Shown here in pieces: positions 42,770-54,559 of a stretch of 64,000 nt of DNA. The stretch spans positions 247,501 to 311,500 of the forward strand of contig JAODUO010000469.1 in the NCBI GenBank assembly GCA_025642075.2. The letters are read 5' to 3'. The stretch comes from Ridgeia piscesae. Its lineage: Eukaryota > Annelida > Polychaeta > Sabellida > Siboglinidae. The notes under the pieces were generated by a model. That model saw only the letters and a program-made list of their open reading frames with translations, was not told where the DNA came from and did no database searches. A program made the position numbers and the translations under genes. Every line of letters starts with the position of its first letter. Positions within the stretch are counted from its first letter, which is position 1.

Positions 42770-43331
42770 ACCGTGTCTCCGGGTGTCTGTTGAAGTTGGC
42801 CCGTTCTTTCGCTCTTTCCTTGTCGACAGTCGGAGCAACTTTACAGACCTTGCTGCCTTTGTTAACATCACTAGCAGCGCTCGATCTGCCGTCGCTACGG
42901 AGGCTGACGCTGTTCGAGGCTGTTCTGCTACTAAGCACACTGTTGGTTCTGCTGACGCTACGCACGCTGCTGCTTCTGCTGACACAACGCACATTGCTGG
43001 TCGTGCTGACGCTGCGTGTGCTATTTGTCCTGCTGGTCGTCGCCGAACTCCTTCTGCTGGTTACACCACTGCTGAAGCTGAGCGTTGAAGATACGGACCC
43101 ACACCCGGCCAGACCGTGGTGGGTCGACCCGACATTCGCCAGCTCGGCCAACGTGCTACACACGCGCATGTTCTCCGCCATCCTATCGATGGCCACAACA
43201 TAGTTAACGGCGGCTTCCAACTCAGCGAGAGGAGCCACATCGCGGGACTTGCTCGGCAGCCGCGTCTTCTGCCGGCGCCCGCAGCGCTTGGCGTCCGGCA
43301 GGAGGGCGAACAGACCAAGCATCGATGCCAT
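42770..43331 (-). CDS. Candidate coding exon, Ser/Arg-rich protein of unknown family
   Basis: The chosen start is the ATG at 43331 (GAGATGG, good context); an upstream in-frame ATG at 43490 has a poorer context. The product begins MASMLGLFALLPDAKRCGRR and continues with a helix-like APLAELEAAVNYVVAIDRM. From about residue 75 it has a long Ser/Arg/Thr-rich low-complexity region with repeated SRTNS/SVRSVS wording, ending in a basic KERAKERANFNRHPE. A good donor (ACACG|GTGGGT) lies near 42775, so the CLPA microsatellite beyond it is probably intronic. The frame is open for about 185 codons in non-repetitive DNA. The family is not recognised. Its donor phase would fit the acceptor at 21163, so an upstream exon of the kinase gene is conceivable but unsupported. 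Confidence 0.45.
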
Positions 43332-45300
43332 CTCGGAACGGGGAAGGACGACCGATCGACCGACTGCACGAGACGACAGCTCGGGCAGGTGTGTGGAGCC
43401 GGTCGTGTGTAGCCGGTCGGCCGTCAGTGACCAGGGACGCGTTGGCCTTTGCGGCAGGTCACCTGGGCGGTCACGCGTGACCACGCACATGTGTACCGAA
43501 GATACGAGTCGTGCGCGTTAATCACAGGTCTGATCTAATCGGCCGTGAGGCGCCTTGATTCGGCCGGTAGGTCTATACTGACAGTCACACGGCTTCCGGG
43601 TTTATATGATTCTTCCAACTGTCATATAACGTTAACAGTAATCGTACAAACTACAATCTATGCCATTGAGGCATTGAAATGGTTTTCAGCTAATATAATT
43701 ATTGCATTGCACAATAGGTACGCAAATGATCGCGTCATGGCGACACTATAGGTGGAAGTACATACAGGTTGGAGGCCCTTAGGGCGTACAAAGCACCGTA
43801 TGTTTTAATACTACAATTGACGTATAGACGTACACCGCAGCTGTATCCGTCAAGAAAAAATGCCCGTGGCGTGTTTGCGGTTATTACACGTTATTACAAA
43901 TTCAGCCGATTACGCTATTGTTACACATAAACGTTAAATCAAACTATCCAGCCACGGTATTGGTTCTTGCAGATTGAGATCAGTTGCCTCGCCCAGTGAG
44001 TCATGGCTTATGGCAGTTCCTCTCCCCTTTCTCTGTTTGGGATTGTCTAATTCTTCTGGCGTAGCTACACATAAGTGACACTCAGCTGTTAGTTTTTATT
44101 CGAAAAAAAATAGCCCTCAGGCCCTAGCTACAATGGTGTGTTTCGTAATATATCGACTGTCAGGTATAAGCCTATTTCATTTAGCTTAACTATGATGTTC
44201 TCCAAAGGTATCGGTAAGTCCTGCTGTCATGAGTCCTCCCTGCCGTCGAGTATGTGTCATCTTTTTGTTCCTCTTCCAGAGTTCATTTCTATATTATTTT
44301 ACTTGCATTTTGCCAATTTGGTCTGTGGTCCAGATGAGCAAGAATTTTCTCGCTGGTAATTGTGATTTGTTTTAATTAACTTCTTCAATTCAGACGTTTT
44401 TGAAACCCGATTTGTGGTAGTAGTGGTTTGTTTGGACCACGAAGTTTATCATGACATATGCACAGCTGTCGGGTTGTAGTTTTATGGCAGTAAGACATTG
44501 TATTTCAGGGAAACTGTCGCTAAAACAAAATATTTCTTACACACAATAATGCAATTAAATCGCCAATGCCGTTGTTGTTGTCGTATAGATGCATGCGTGC
44601 GTGCGTGCGTGCGTGCGTGTGTACGCACATCCATACAACTTTACAATCATAATCCAAGATAAGTAGATTCAAAGAAGAATCACGGCCGGCTGGACAGCAT
44701 TAAATAATCATGCGACAAGTCAAAGGTACCCTCCGTGACATTTTCAACGTTAATTGTGTAACCTGCTTCAATAGACATGTCTACAACTCATGTGTACTTC
44801 CTAGGTTGCGGAAACATCGTTACTGTCACAAAAATAACTTGGGTGATTTTAATTGAGAAGTGGCTGTATTATGGAGGTGACATAAAACGATGTTCGACTG
44901 TACTCCTTGTAGTTTAGTGGGTGGTGTTAGATCAATTTTTTTAGACACCCCCTCCAAAAGATGGAGGTGGTCTTACTGAGTGGGGAAATAACAGTCGTTC
45001 GTCATATGGTCGATGCTAACCCCCATGTACATACCCCTTTAAACTAAGGCCCCTCTAAATGGTATTTTGCCTGGAAAATTATCTCAAAATGATTATAATA
45101 ACTTAGAAAATGAGCATAAAATATTTCAAGTATTTGTAATCAGGAGCAGACATGTAGTTGTATACAATAAGCATGGTATATAGACATATTATTGATAGAT
45201 TGCTACCTTAATTTATGTTAATACTGTTTAAAGTGAGTCATTACTAACAATGGTTACTATAGACTATGACACCGTACATATGTACAGTAGCTGACATCAA
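43332..45300. other. Intergenic or intronic, no gene seen
   Basis: Contains a short GCGT microsatellite (44588-44620). No supported gene; the small frame at 44138-44359 is not protein-like. Confidence 0.5.
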
Positions 45301-45399
45301 TGGTCTGGTTAAATAAATCCATAATAACTGCTGCATTCAGAATCATATCAGAAACATGTCACTTATTTTTCTGTTAGAGAAAGATGTGTCATGAGCATA

Positions 45400-46690
45400 A
45401 CGAACCCCATGTAGAGACGTTATACTTAGTTTCCCCCATCTATATCTGTTGCTGGAATGTACTCATCAAGTGCATCAACTGATGTGAATGAGCCTCCCAT
45501 TGTCTTAAGTGTGTCTAGTTGCCTAGATTAGCAATTTTCCTTATCATGCAGGCGTTGTTTCTTTAGTTCTTGCTGTCTTGTGTGCCATATCAACATCTTT
45601 GTTGATATCCTGTCTTATTTTATTATCACACATACATCCAACCAGCCAGAAAAACCATAGCTTCTGTGTGTCCATATGGGAAACTGAATACTCCGCAGAC
45701 TCGTCATAGTTCCAAAGGCTAAATATGAGCCGCTATTGCTACTGGAAGCCAGCAGCCAATTTGGGCATAACATCTTCAGAACCTTTAAGCACTTGGGGTC
45801 AAAACGATTCTGGTACCATGGCTAGGGTAACACATATGTCTTGATCATACCACGCATGCTTGAAGCTCTCAGTGAACTTAAATGTGAAGGTTATCTTTCA
45901 AGAGGTAGTTGCATCTCTATCTGTCAGCTCCTGGTACAGCTTTTGGAACGGTTTTGGTAGATGTAGTATCGGCTGACGTGATCAGATACAGGAACAATTC
46001 AACCAGATGTAGCCCAATTAGAGCCCCTGCATAGTATATACTATATAGCCTTCAAGAATTCCAAACTGAAAAAGCTTCTGATGATGGAGGCTAACTAGTT
46101 CGCTACATTCTCGTATTTCTGCTGGCAAAATGCCAAATCATCCACATGATAGGTCGGTTAGGTACACAGGTCACCGACAAGCGATTGAAATGCTCATCAT
46201 TCAGACCGACAGACTTATTTTGTCGTGGGGCTTGTGGACAAAGGTATGATTCATGAGCCGACTCAGAGAGTCAAGGACTTGCTGTAACAGTTGTTGCGTT
46301 GACCAGAAAGTGTGTGTAGGTATTAACTGTCTACCTACCCATTCTCTATTTCTGTCTATTACATTATGATAACCCTGTTAAATGTCAATGTTGGGTGTAA
46401 ATTGCAGAATAGCCGGCTATGCTCTGAGTATACGTTTCCGCTGCAATTTCATCGACATTGAAGTTGTATTCTCTCTGATCTGTTATTACAAAGTCAGTTT
46501 TCTCAAAGAGAGATTTAGACTTAACACCAATTGCTGCCTCATTGAATTGTTTCTGGATTATTGCTTCTTGAATTCGTCTGTTCTGTTCGATGTTTCTGTT
46601 CCTCACACTCAGAGTTCATGATATTCTTGACAATTTCGTTTAATGCCAAAGCTTCAATGCTATTCCCTGCTTGTCTGAGACTGCTGGATT
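45400..46690 (-). pseudogene. Decayed coding stretches, unknown family
   Basis: On the minus strand two protein-like stretches survive among stops and frameshifts. One near 46606-46385 contains IEQNRRIQEAIIQKQFNEAA and EKTDFVITDQREYNFNVDEI. The other near 45730-45545 contains SLWNYDESAEYSVSHMDTQK and LWFFWLVGCMC. The wording is like real protein and unlike random AT-rich DNA, and both lie on the same strand. An old transposon or retrogene is likely. I cannot name the family. Confidence 0.35.
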
Positions 46691-48219
46691 AAGATAAAGT
46701 GTCCAAATTAATTACGTCTGTCTAGTCGTGATGTTTCCAAATTATTCCAAGCTATGTGTTCCCTATTTTGTGTGATGACAGCTGCTACAGTTTGGGGCTC
46801 AAAGACCTGGTAGCAGCTCGTTAGTCTATCAAGTCTCATAAAATTCACTCAAAATTATTTGATGCAACTTTAGCCATAACCACCTATAGTTTAAAGTTAT
46901 TTTACATACCAAATAACATATTTAAATTTCTAAGCAACTCTCATAAATTATGTTAATTATCTCAACGAGTGAGCAAATTTGATTCGCCAGTTCACTTACC
47001 AACAGGTTTTGTCACAATCTGGGGCAATTACAATATCAAGGATATCAGCATAATTTGTGAGTGAAATGTATCACCTCACATAAAAAATCACGTAACTTTT
47101 GTTCAGTTTCGATTTAAAAAAAGGTTATAAAATCAACATCGAACATAATATTGACAAAATGAAAGTTATTTCTGAAAGAGAACTCACGTGGGTATTAGAA
47201 ATAATTAAAAGTATTGCTTTGATAATAATTTTAATGTGAAACACACCTTGAAACTCTATTGAATGAGAGCAATAGGACACTATTAAACCACTTTCGACAA
47301 CATTTTAAGGGGCATGAATTTCAGAGGTTATGTACAGGAGGGTTAGGATCAGACGACCGGTCCACAAATTGTATTTTTGTACTCTAGCATAACATGTCCA
47401 TATTTTCAGGGGGTATTCCATAAAAAAACGAAATTGGCAAAATAACACCCCTCCCCTACGAGTTGTACACTGATTTGCTTTGCTACGACCAGTGAGATAC
47501 TGTATTAAATACGTCATGTTAAATACCTATAATGTAGACCAGTGTACAGCCTGTATATGCACGTGACATGTGACGCCATGTCTCGTGACACGCCGCATCA
47601 GAGCTGAAACATCAGAACTGGGTCTCTTCAAACACACCGCCCCCACACGGATGAGACAAACATTTAAAACTGTTTTTATACCGTACTAAGCGACGAGACT
47701 TCCGAGATCGAGCGAGATCTGTGTGCGAGATAGAATGCATTTGGTTCCATCGGGGGGAGGGGGCAGCTCCTATCTACAGCACTGGCCACGATTAACAATT
47801 GCATCCAGTCGTCCAGGACGGAGTTATCGCCCGTGGGTTGTCCCACTGACACACTGACATATGTCAGCCACGAGTGTAACGGCGCAAACCACCTACGTCA
47901 GGGGGACATAAAGCCAGTTTGCCCCAGTGACACACTGACATGTCGATATAACGCAACGATGATATCTTACGCATAAAGACGTCACGCTTGACTTGGCCGC
48001 CTTTATTGTACTTGTTTTTTACAAGAGCCAATATTATTTTATCAGATGGCCACACGTAGCATATATCGAATCAACATCTACGTAATAATAGAGCATTTCA
48101 ATACATTTCTTATGCAACGCATAAGCAGTACAGTAACATTTCTGGTCCCTATGCACTGTGATCATAATCCTGTTTTAGGTTACATAAAATAAATATGGAA
48201 ATACGTGAGAACAACAATA

Positions 48220-48233
48220 TGTATGTATGTATG

Positions 48234-48291
<58 letters not shown>

Positions 48292-48292
48292 G

Positions 48293-48347
<55 letters not shown>

Positions 48348-48490
48348 ATGCATGCATGCATGCATGCATGCATGTATGTATGTATGTATGTATGTATGTG
48401 TGTGTATGTGTGTGTGTATGTATGTATATATGTATGTGTGTATGTATGTATTATGTGTGTATGTATATTATGATGTATGTAGTTATAATA

Positions 48491-48530
<40 letters not shown>
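48220..48530. repeat. Compound microsatellite (ATGT, GT, GCGT, GCAT, GTAT, TA)
   Basis: Successive GT, GCGT, GCAT and GTAT blocks end in a TA tract (about 48496-48528). Neighbouring motifs differ by single bases. Confidence 0.98.
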
Positions 48531-48532
<2 letters not shown>

Positions 48533-50989
48533 CAGTTTTTAGCACACAACAAAGAAACTCTTGACGATTCACATGTTGTATTGCACCAAAGCAAGACAAT
48601 GGCAATGATCAGACGATAGAAACATACATTAGGCAAGAGTATGCCTTATGCAACATAACGTATATAAAGGCTACATTTCTGACATGCCAGTTTATACTCG
48701 TCCAAGGCAAAACAAACTTTTTTATTTTACTTTACGTTTTGTTATGTGTGAGACATAGACAACATTATATAAGCAATGATATTTCTTATTATACATTTCG
48801 ATAAAATGAGCGTTACAAGCACGTACAACACCTGTTTTGAAATATGATATGGCATTATCGATTGTGTCTGTCTTCTGTCATAATATCAAATTCAACCAAA
48901 TATGAACCGACGTCTAATGGTTAATTGTTTGGGATTTTTATTTCGGGGATCTGCTAATTACACAATTATCGTTTGCATAAAGTATGTTTCGATACAGTAA
49001 GCATTATATATAGCTAAATCAGGTGATCTCAAGAAACACTCTCGAGATGACATTGCAAACAATTTTGGGAAATTGATAAAGCCATAATTCACCACGTTTT
49101 CTGTCTGGCAGGATGAAACACGAGTAAAACACGGCCACTGTTAGATGTGAGACGCGGCGGGTAAAGACGCAACGCGAAATACAACTTCAGATAGGATGAT
49201 TCTTGAGAAATATATCAGACTTTACATATCAAAAATGGAAAACTGTTGTGTTCCTTGGTTGTAATTGGTTTAATTTCAAAATGTTATTCATTAATCAAAG
49301 AGTGAACTGATGTGAACACGTAATGATCAAGAACCACTGAAGTGAACACGTAATGATCACGATCGCTCTGACCCACAACGTTCAAGTACCCAAGTTTAAG
49401 TTGACACGAAAGTCATTGACTTCAAATGTATCCATTTTATACATTGTATGTTGTAGCATTGTAGTTAACTGTGCCTGTTTGCATTGCGTTCTGTTGTTAA
49501 CAATGTCCTGAGTACAATGTTCTGAATAAACGTTCATCCTATTACGTGCGGAAAAAAACATATTGGTGCAGTGATACCATATAACAAGTGTAAAGTGTGA
49601 TTCCATCTTTTGTCATTCTAGATCTTAAATATGTTCCTACACCGTATATTAGTAAGGGGGGATGAACCAACGCTAATCACCTAATAGATTTTAGACTATG
49701 TTATATCAAACAAACAAATTCAAAGGTGTTGAACGTATTATTTTCCAAACATTACACGAACGTATACATTTTTGTACATCTGGTAAGCAGCCTTGGAAAA
49801 GCGATTTTTATTTCCAAATCCAGCAGGCTTCGGTTGGTCGTAGAATATAAGGGGACTGTCGAAGTAACTCTCCCCAGTTACAGTACCAGAGATACTTTTA
49901 GGAAGATTCTTCCGACGCCCTGTTGTGCAATTCTCACGGACAGGAATATGTCACTGCTACTGCATCAAGATGGCCAATGTTGACGGGACGGTGGGAGCAG
50001 AGATGATGAGAATGAATGTTGTGGCAATTTTAGAACTCCACAAATGTATTGTTTGATAATTTCAGCGGGATCAAGATTCGATAAGTTGCCAAATGCTTGT
50101 TATAAAAATGTCATTATATGGTATGGCATCGAAGTTGTGAAAACATATCATTATAGCAGTAAGTGTTTTGGCAGCCATCTTGCTTCCCACTGGAATCGTC
50201 TGGTTTAATTTAATTATAATCTGCGTTCACACCTCCACTTTAAAACGGTTTAACTAAAACGGTTCAACTAATCCACTTTAGTAGTCAGTCATACAAACAG
50301 GTACGTTTCAAGATAGTATGGCATCACTATTACGGCCAATTCTATACTAGTTCCTGTATTTATGCCATAGTCATTTGCTCGGTCATGTTGTCTTTCTGCA
50401 GGATTAAATCAGGTTTGTGTAACATCCGCCACAACATACGGCCTATCTCCGTAATGACCTGGATCTGTGTTTTTGCATGGAGATGATAAATTACGCTACT
50501 GGATGATTGGAGCATCCTGTTCTTGACGAATCGCACCGCAGCCGCAGGAAACTCTTACCCGCAGTCGATTCATTATAACTACGGGAAGAAATCAACAGAC
50601 AACATGCTGAAAACAAATTCACCTGCAACAGCGTATTAGTCGAGCGCCACTAGGCCCTATTATGTAGCAAAGCGCTTTCGTATTTCGCAATGCAAACTGG
50701 TTTAACAGCATCTCAAGTTTGATACGATTTAAATGTGAATAGAGTGGAGTCTCGTTATATGGACCCGTTACGCAAGCAATGTTATTTGTTTAGAAGTAGC
50801 AGCTTTAAAATACCTGATCTGATCTGCATCGTTGCAAGTAAACTATGTTCTTACGTATAGCACCGACTGCACCGCTGCCAGTCTCCATGATGACGCAGAG
50901 AGGGTTACTCACCGACCTGCCAGACTTATTCATTCGAACACCATTCGACACCTCTGACAAGCATTCAACTTAGCTGCAATTAAAGCGCG

Positions 50990-51175
50990 AAGACTATTCG
51001 TACATAAATATCCACTACTATCTGTAGCTAGGTACTCAATTACAGACACGAGTGAACTGGAGCAAGGCGAAATGACAGAATGTGCCACGAGTTCGAACCA
51101 GCAGCATCACGAATATCCTGATTAAGAGTCCGAATTAGACCCTACTACTTCCTCTACTACAGTGCTGCCCTGTAT
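50990..51175 (-). mobile_element. Decayed tRNA-Lys-type SINE
   Basis: On the minus strand GGACTCTTAATCAGG resembles the anticodon arm of tRNA-Lys (CTT). It is followed by a B-box-like GGTTCGAACTCG about 35 bases on. Downstream, CTGTAATTGAGTACCTAGCT resembles a body motif seen in many invertebrate tRNA-SINEs. The 5' part is diverged and the 3' end is unclear. Confidence 0.5.
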
Positions 51176-52299
51176 GTAGGGACACAAGCAACATCGAATA
51201 AAACAAACACTTGACCAGTTCTTACAGTGTTACGTCGAGAGTCCACTAAGTATTTAGATAACAATAATAAAAAATATGTCACATGAGATAAAATCTGCAC
51301 AATTATTTGAAACATTATGTACGCTGGGCCTTTGGAATTTGAGCGGGACCTGCCCACTAAACCAATTTAATGTACCCCTGGTTTGCCTTATAAAATGGTG
51401 AGCGACGACCTAAAATCCGCTACTTATCCAACATATGGGTTAAATTATCTTAAATTAAATAGCTTTTCTACTGGCTCTTGATTTCCCGCTGGTCCGTGAG
51501 ACTGGCGTTAACAATAGGCAAACGCAATGACAAAGCATGCTCTATCATACAGCAGTGTTCGTTGACTGAGCCATGAAACGGTTCTGGCGAGATAAAACAA
51601 TTTATGTGACTTTTGTTGTTTTCTCTATGGAATGAATTGTTGTGCCGATCGATCAGCTTGAAGGTACAGTTACGAGTTTAGCATTGCGTTCTGACATTTT
51701 CCAGCATTTGAACCCATTTAATGTATATTGCTTCACTGAAGATACGTGCTGATAACCAAGGTATAGGTCCCACGAAACATTTAATATTTCCAAAAAACAA
51801 ACAAACAATAACATCGAATGTCTTACAATTCACAGTTTTAGTTCACTAGATAATTCCAGTTTGTGAACCCAATGCATGTTGGTGTTCATGACTTCCGACA
51901 CACAGCTGTCAGTGGTTGATTGAGCCACATCGCTGCTTCTGTGCAATTTCGTTTATCGCTCAGCATGACGTTGTTCGCGATCATTTGGAGATGACAAAGC
52001 TGCACAATAAGGTTGCAACGCCACAGGGGTCGAAGGGTTTGGTAGAACACTATTTCACGTTTAAAACAGGATCTTGAGTTGGCCCGGCCATTATTGCTGT
52101 GTCACTTAATCTGACAATTATTGTAAGATTTACGAGCTACAAATGTGAATATTTTCGGAATTGCCTGACATAGCGTCCACAGTGACTGGCAGTTTCCAAA
52201 AGTATTTTATTAAGCTATTGCTGAATTCCTAACGACGAAATCACACGTAAAATTGGTTGTTTCCCTATATCTTCAATAATCCTGCTCTCTCTGTGCAGT

Positions 52300-52780
52300 T
52301 TTAGGCCCAGTTTGTAAACGAATAGATAACCCAGTTTGTAGAAGAATAGACAACGTCGTCATTATGTTCGCTGCGCTGGGTCTGACTAGCGTAGCTGCAA
52401 TGTTGCAGCTAAACAATCTTGTTTCTAGAATGGTTGACATGGTCAAGGTCTAAAGCTAGCGCATGTAACACCAAAACTTCTGGAAGGCAATTCATTAAGA
52501 CCAAGTAACTCCTTAAAACCAGTTTTTATTGCTTACGAAACATTCGAGCGAATAGACAACATTTAGCTGTGACTGTTGGTTCTGGTAGTTACGTATTGTT
52601 GTGAAGCATCTCCAAGCAACGGTGAAAGAGCTCTTCTCTCCACTCAGGGTTAACTCTCTTGCACTACTCATGCGTGTTAAACATCTTCACTCTTATACTG
52701 CAAGCATCGTGGATGCTAAATGAATATTCTTTCTGGTCAGAAGGCGAACTGATCAACTCCATTTTCCTGATAACTTGGCT
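52300..52780 (-). pseudogene. Decayed coding stretch, unknown family
   Basis: One minus-strand frame stays protein-like for about 150 codons with a few single stop codons. It includes SDQKEYSFSIHDACSIRVKM, VNPEWREELFHRCLEMLHNN, LPEPTVTAKCCLFARMFRKQ and SYLVLMNCLPEVLVLHALAL. The stops fall where Gln would fit, as expected from CAA/CAG to TAA/TAG decay. It is probably an old transposon-encoded protein. I cannot name the family. Confidence 0.4.
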
Positions 52781-53600
52781 TCTCGATAGTGGCGTAACTG
52801 GATTTTGAAATAACACGTTATGTTAAGAAAATGTGTAAGAGTGAAACCGTCACAAATGAGGTAGTTCATAAAACGGGGTGTCTGCTCCTTGACTTTTTAT
52901 TATTTAATATTACGTACTTATGACTATAACACACACATCTGAATGTTTGCTGCCTGCAAAATTACGTTTAGTTACTTTGTTAAGCTCGGAACAATGTTCG
53001 CAATTTGAAAGATTCTACACGCAACACGAAAATTATAAACAAAACATCCAGTTTCTAAAAAGAATTTCCTACATGGCAATAACACCGAGACGAACAGAGT
53101 TAACCGCAATACCCTGTGATGTTATAAACAGCACACTTTCTATTATAAATTAGTGCTCTGCCAATTCTGGGCAGAGGAGCTGGCACCCTCTAATGTATTT
53201 TTATCATTAGTGACTTGTCTTTTTTGGTTGTGAGGACTATGTATTTTAGTTACTGTATCGGTGATCCAACAGGTGGCAGCACTGTGCCTCGGTTTCCCAG
53301 GCTCCGTGAGGTGGCAGCACTTTTCATCCCCTCAACTCTTCTTCGTCTTATCGGCGAATTTACGCAGCCGAGCAACAATCGGTCAAGCGAGACTACGGTA
53401 CCACGTCATCGCAGTGCAGTCATATAAAAGCTACGAATAAGCCAACTGCCCTCACTTTTAAGTGGACAACCTATTGATTCTGGTTTGTGTTTTTTACGGT
53501 TTCCCTTCAGTTAAAAAAAGTCTGACATTCCTTGATTGTGCATCATACGTGTGACTATTTTCTTATTAATTAAAAATTATTTATCTAAAACTAAGGTATA
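52781..53600. other. Left flank of the composite transposon
   Basis: No gene seen. GGTGGCAGCACT occurs twice (53270-53322). GTA immediately precedes the left end of the element. Confidence 0.5.
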
Positions 53601-54068
53601 GTAGGGTCTAGAATTGTACTTTCGTGACCATTCTTTGGCTACTAAGGTTTGACGATTGATTTGACTTCTATGGACCATTTAAAAAAGATTTATCCTCCCG
53701 GTCCCTCTAAAAAATGCTGGCATTTTCCGCCAGAGGGCGAAATCCAAAATGGCCGCTGGCACCATCTAGAAAAATGAACTTTTGAACCAAAACGCCAAAA
53801 ATCACGCACGAAGACACGTTTTGGGTAATTCGTCCACGAGGATTCCGATTCTGATATAAGTTTGACGTTATGACATAATTTTGACCCATAAATCCATGAT
53901 GGCCGCCATCTGGTAGAACATCCATCTTTTAAACAAGAGCACCTAGAAGTATGTATGGAGACATTTATTTGGGTACGTCGACCACGAGGATTCCGATTCT
54001 GATATAAGTTTGACGTTATGACATAATTTTGACCCAGAAATCCAAGATGGATGCCATCCGGTCAAAGA
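53599..54068 (+). repeat. Left terminal inverted repeat
   Basis: About 470 bases matching the reverse complement of 61681-62132. The block at 53701-53890 is nearly identical to the right copy; the inner part is more diverged. It contains two direct copies, about 149 bases apart, of a unit centred on CACGAGGATTCCGATTCTGA (53836 and 53985). Confidence 0.95.
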
Positions 54069-54559
54069 TGGCAAGATGTGGGTTTTTGGAGTTTGTATAT
54101 ATACAATATGTAGATAACTAGAGAAACAAAACTTGTAAATTATGTTCAGTGAAAACATCTTAAAGTCAAAATCCATTTTCCCTTGGTATTGCTTAGGATA
54201 CCTTGCAGTAAAAACGAAAATGGTTTAAAAGGAATGTATGACAAGAGTACTAATTATCCTTCAAGGCAAGCTCTTTGAATAGCTGTAATTTGAATAGTTA
54301 TCTCTTGAAACATATCAGCAAAAATTATTTTACCCTGAACATTTGTTTGCCATTTTGTTTAGCCAAATGGCACCATAACACAATTAAAACACATTTAGAG
54401 GTAACCAGTTATGCATTCATGTTATGCTACACATTGTAGCTGACGAATCAATGTGACAAGAGAAATATGAGTCCAAATATGAGTCCAAATCAGAGCATTC
54501 TGTCTCACTAGATTCTGAATCATCAGATTCAAATGAATCACCCTCCTCCTTTGTACATC

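Larger units (their letters stand above)
46700..52200. other. Gene-poor region with microsatellite and SINE relic
   Basis: Contains the compound microsatellite at 48220, small duplications (TGAACACGTAATGATCA twice at 49310-49360; ACTGACACACTGACAT-type twice at 47845-47945) and the SINE relic at 51.1 kb. No supported gene. Confidence 0.5.
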
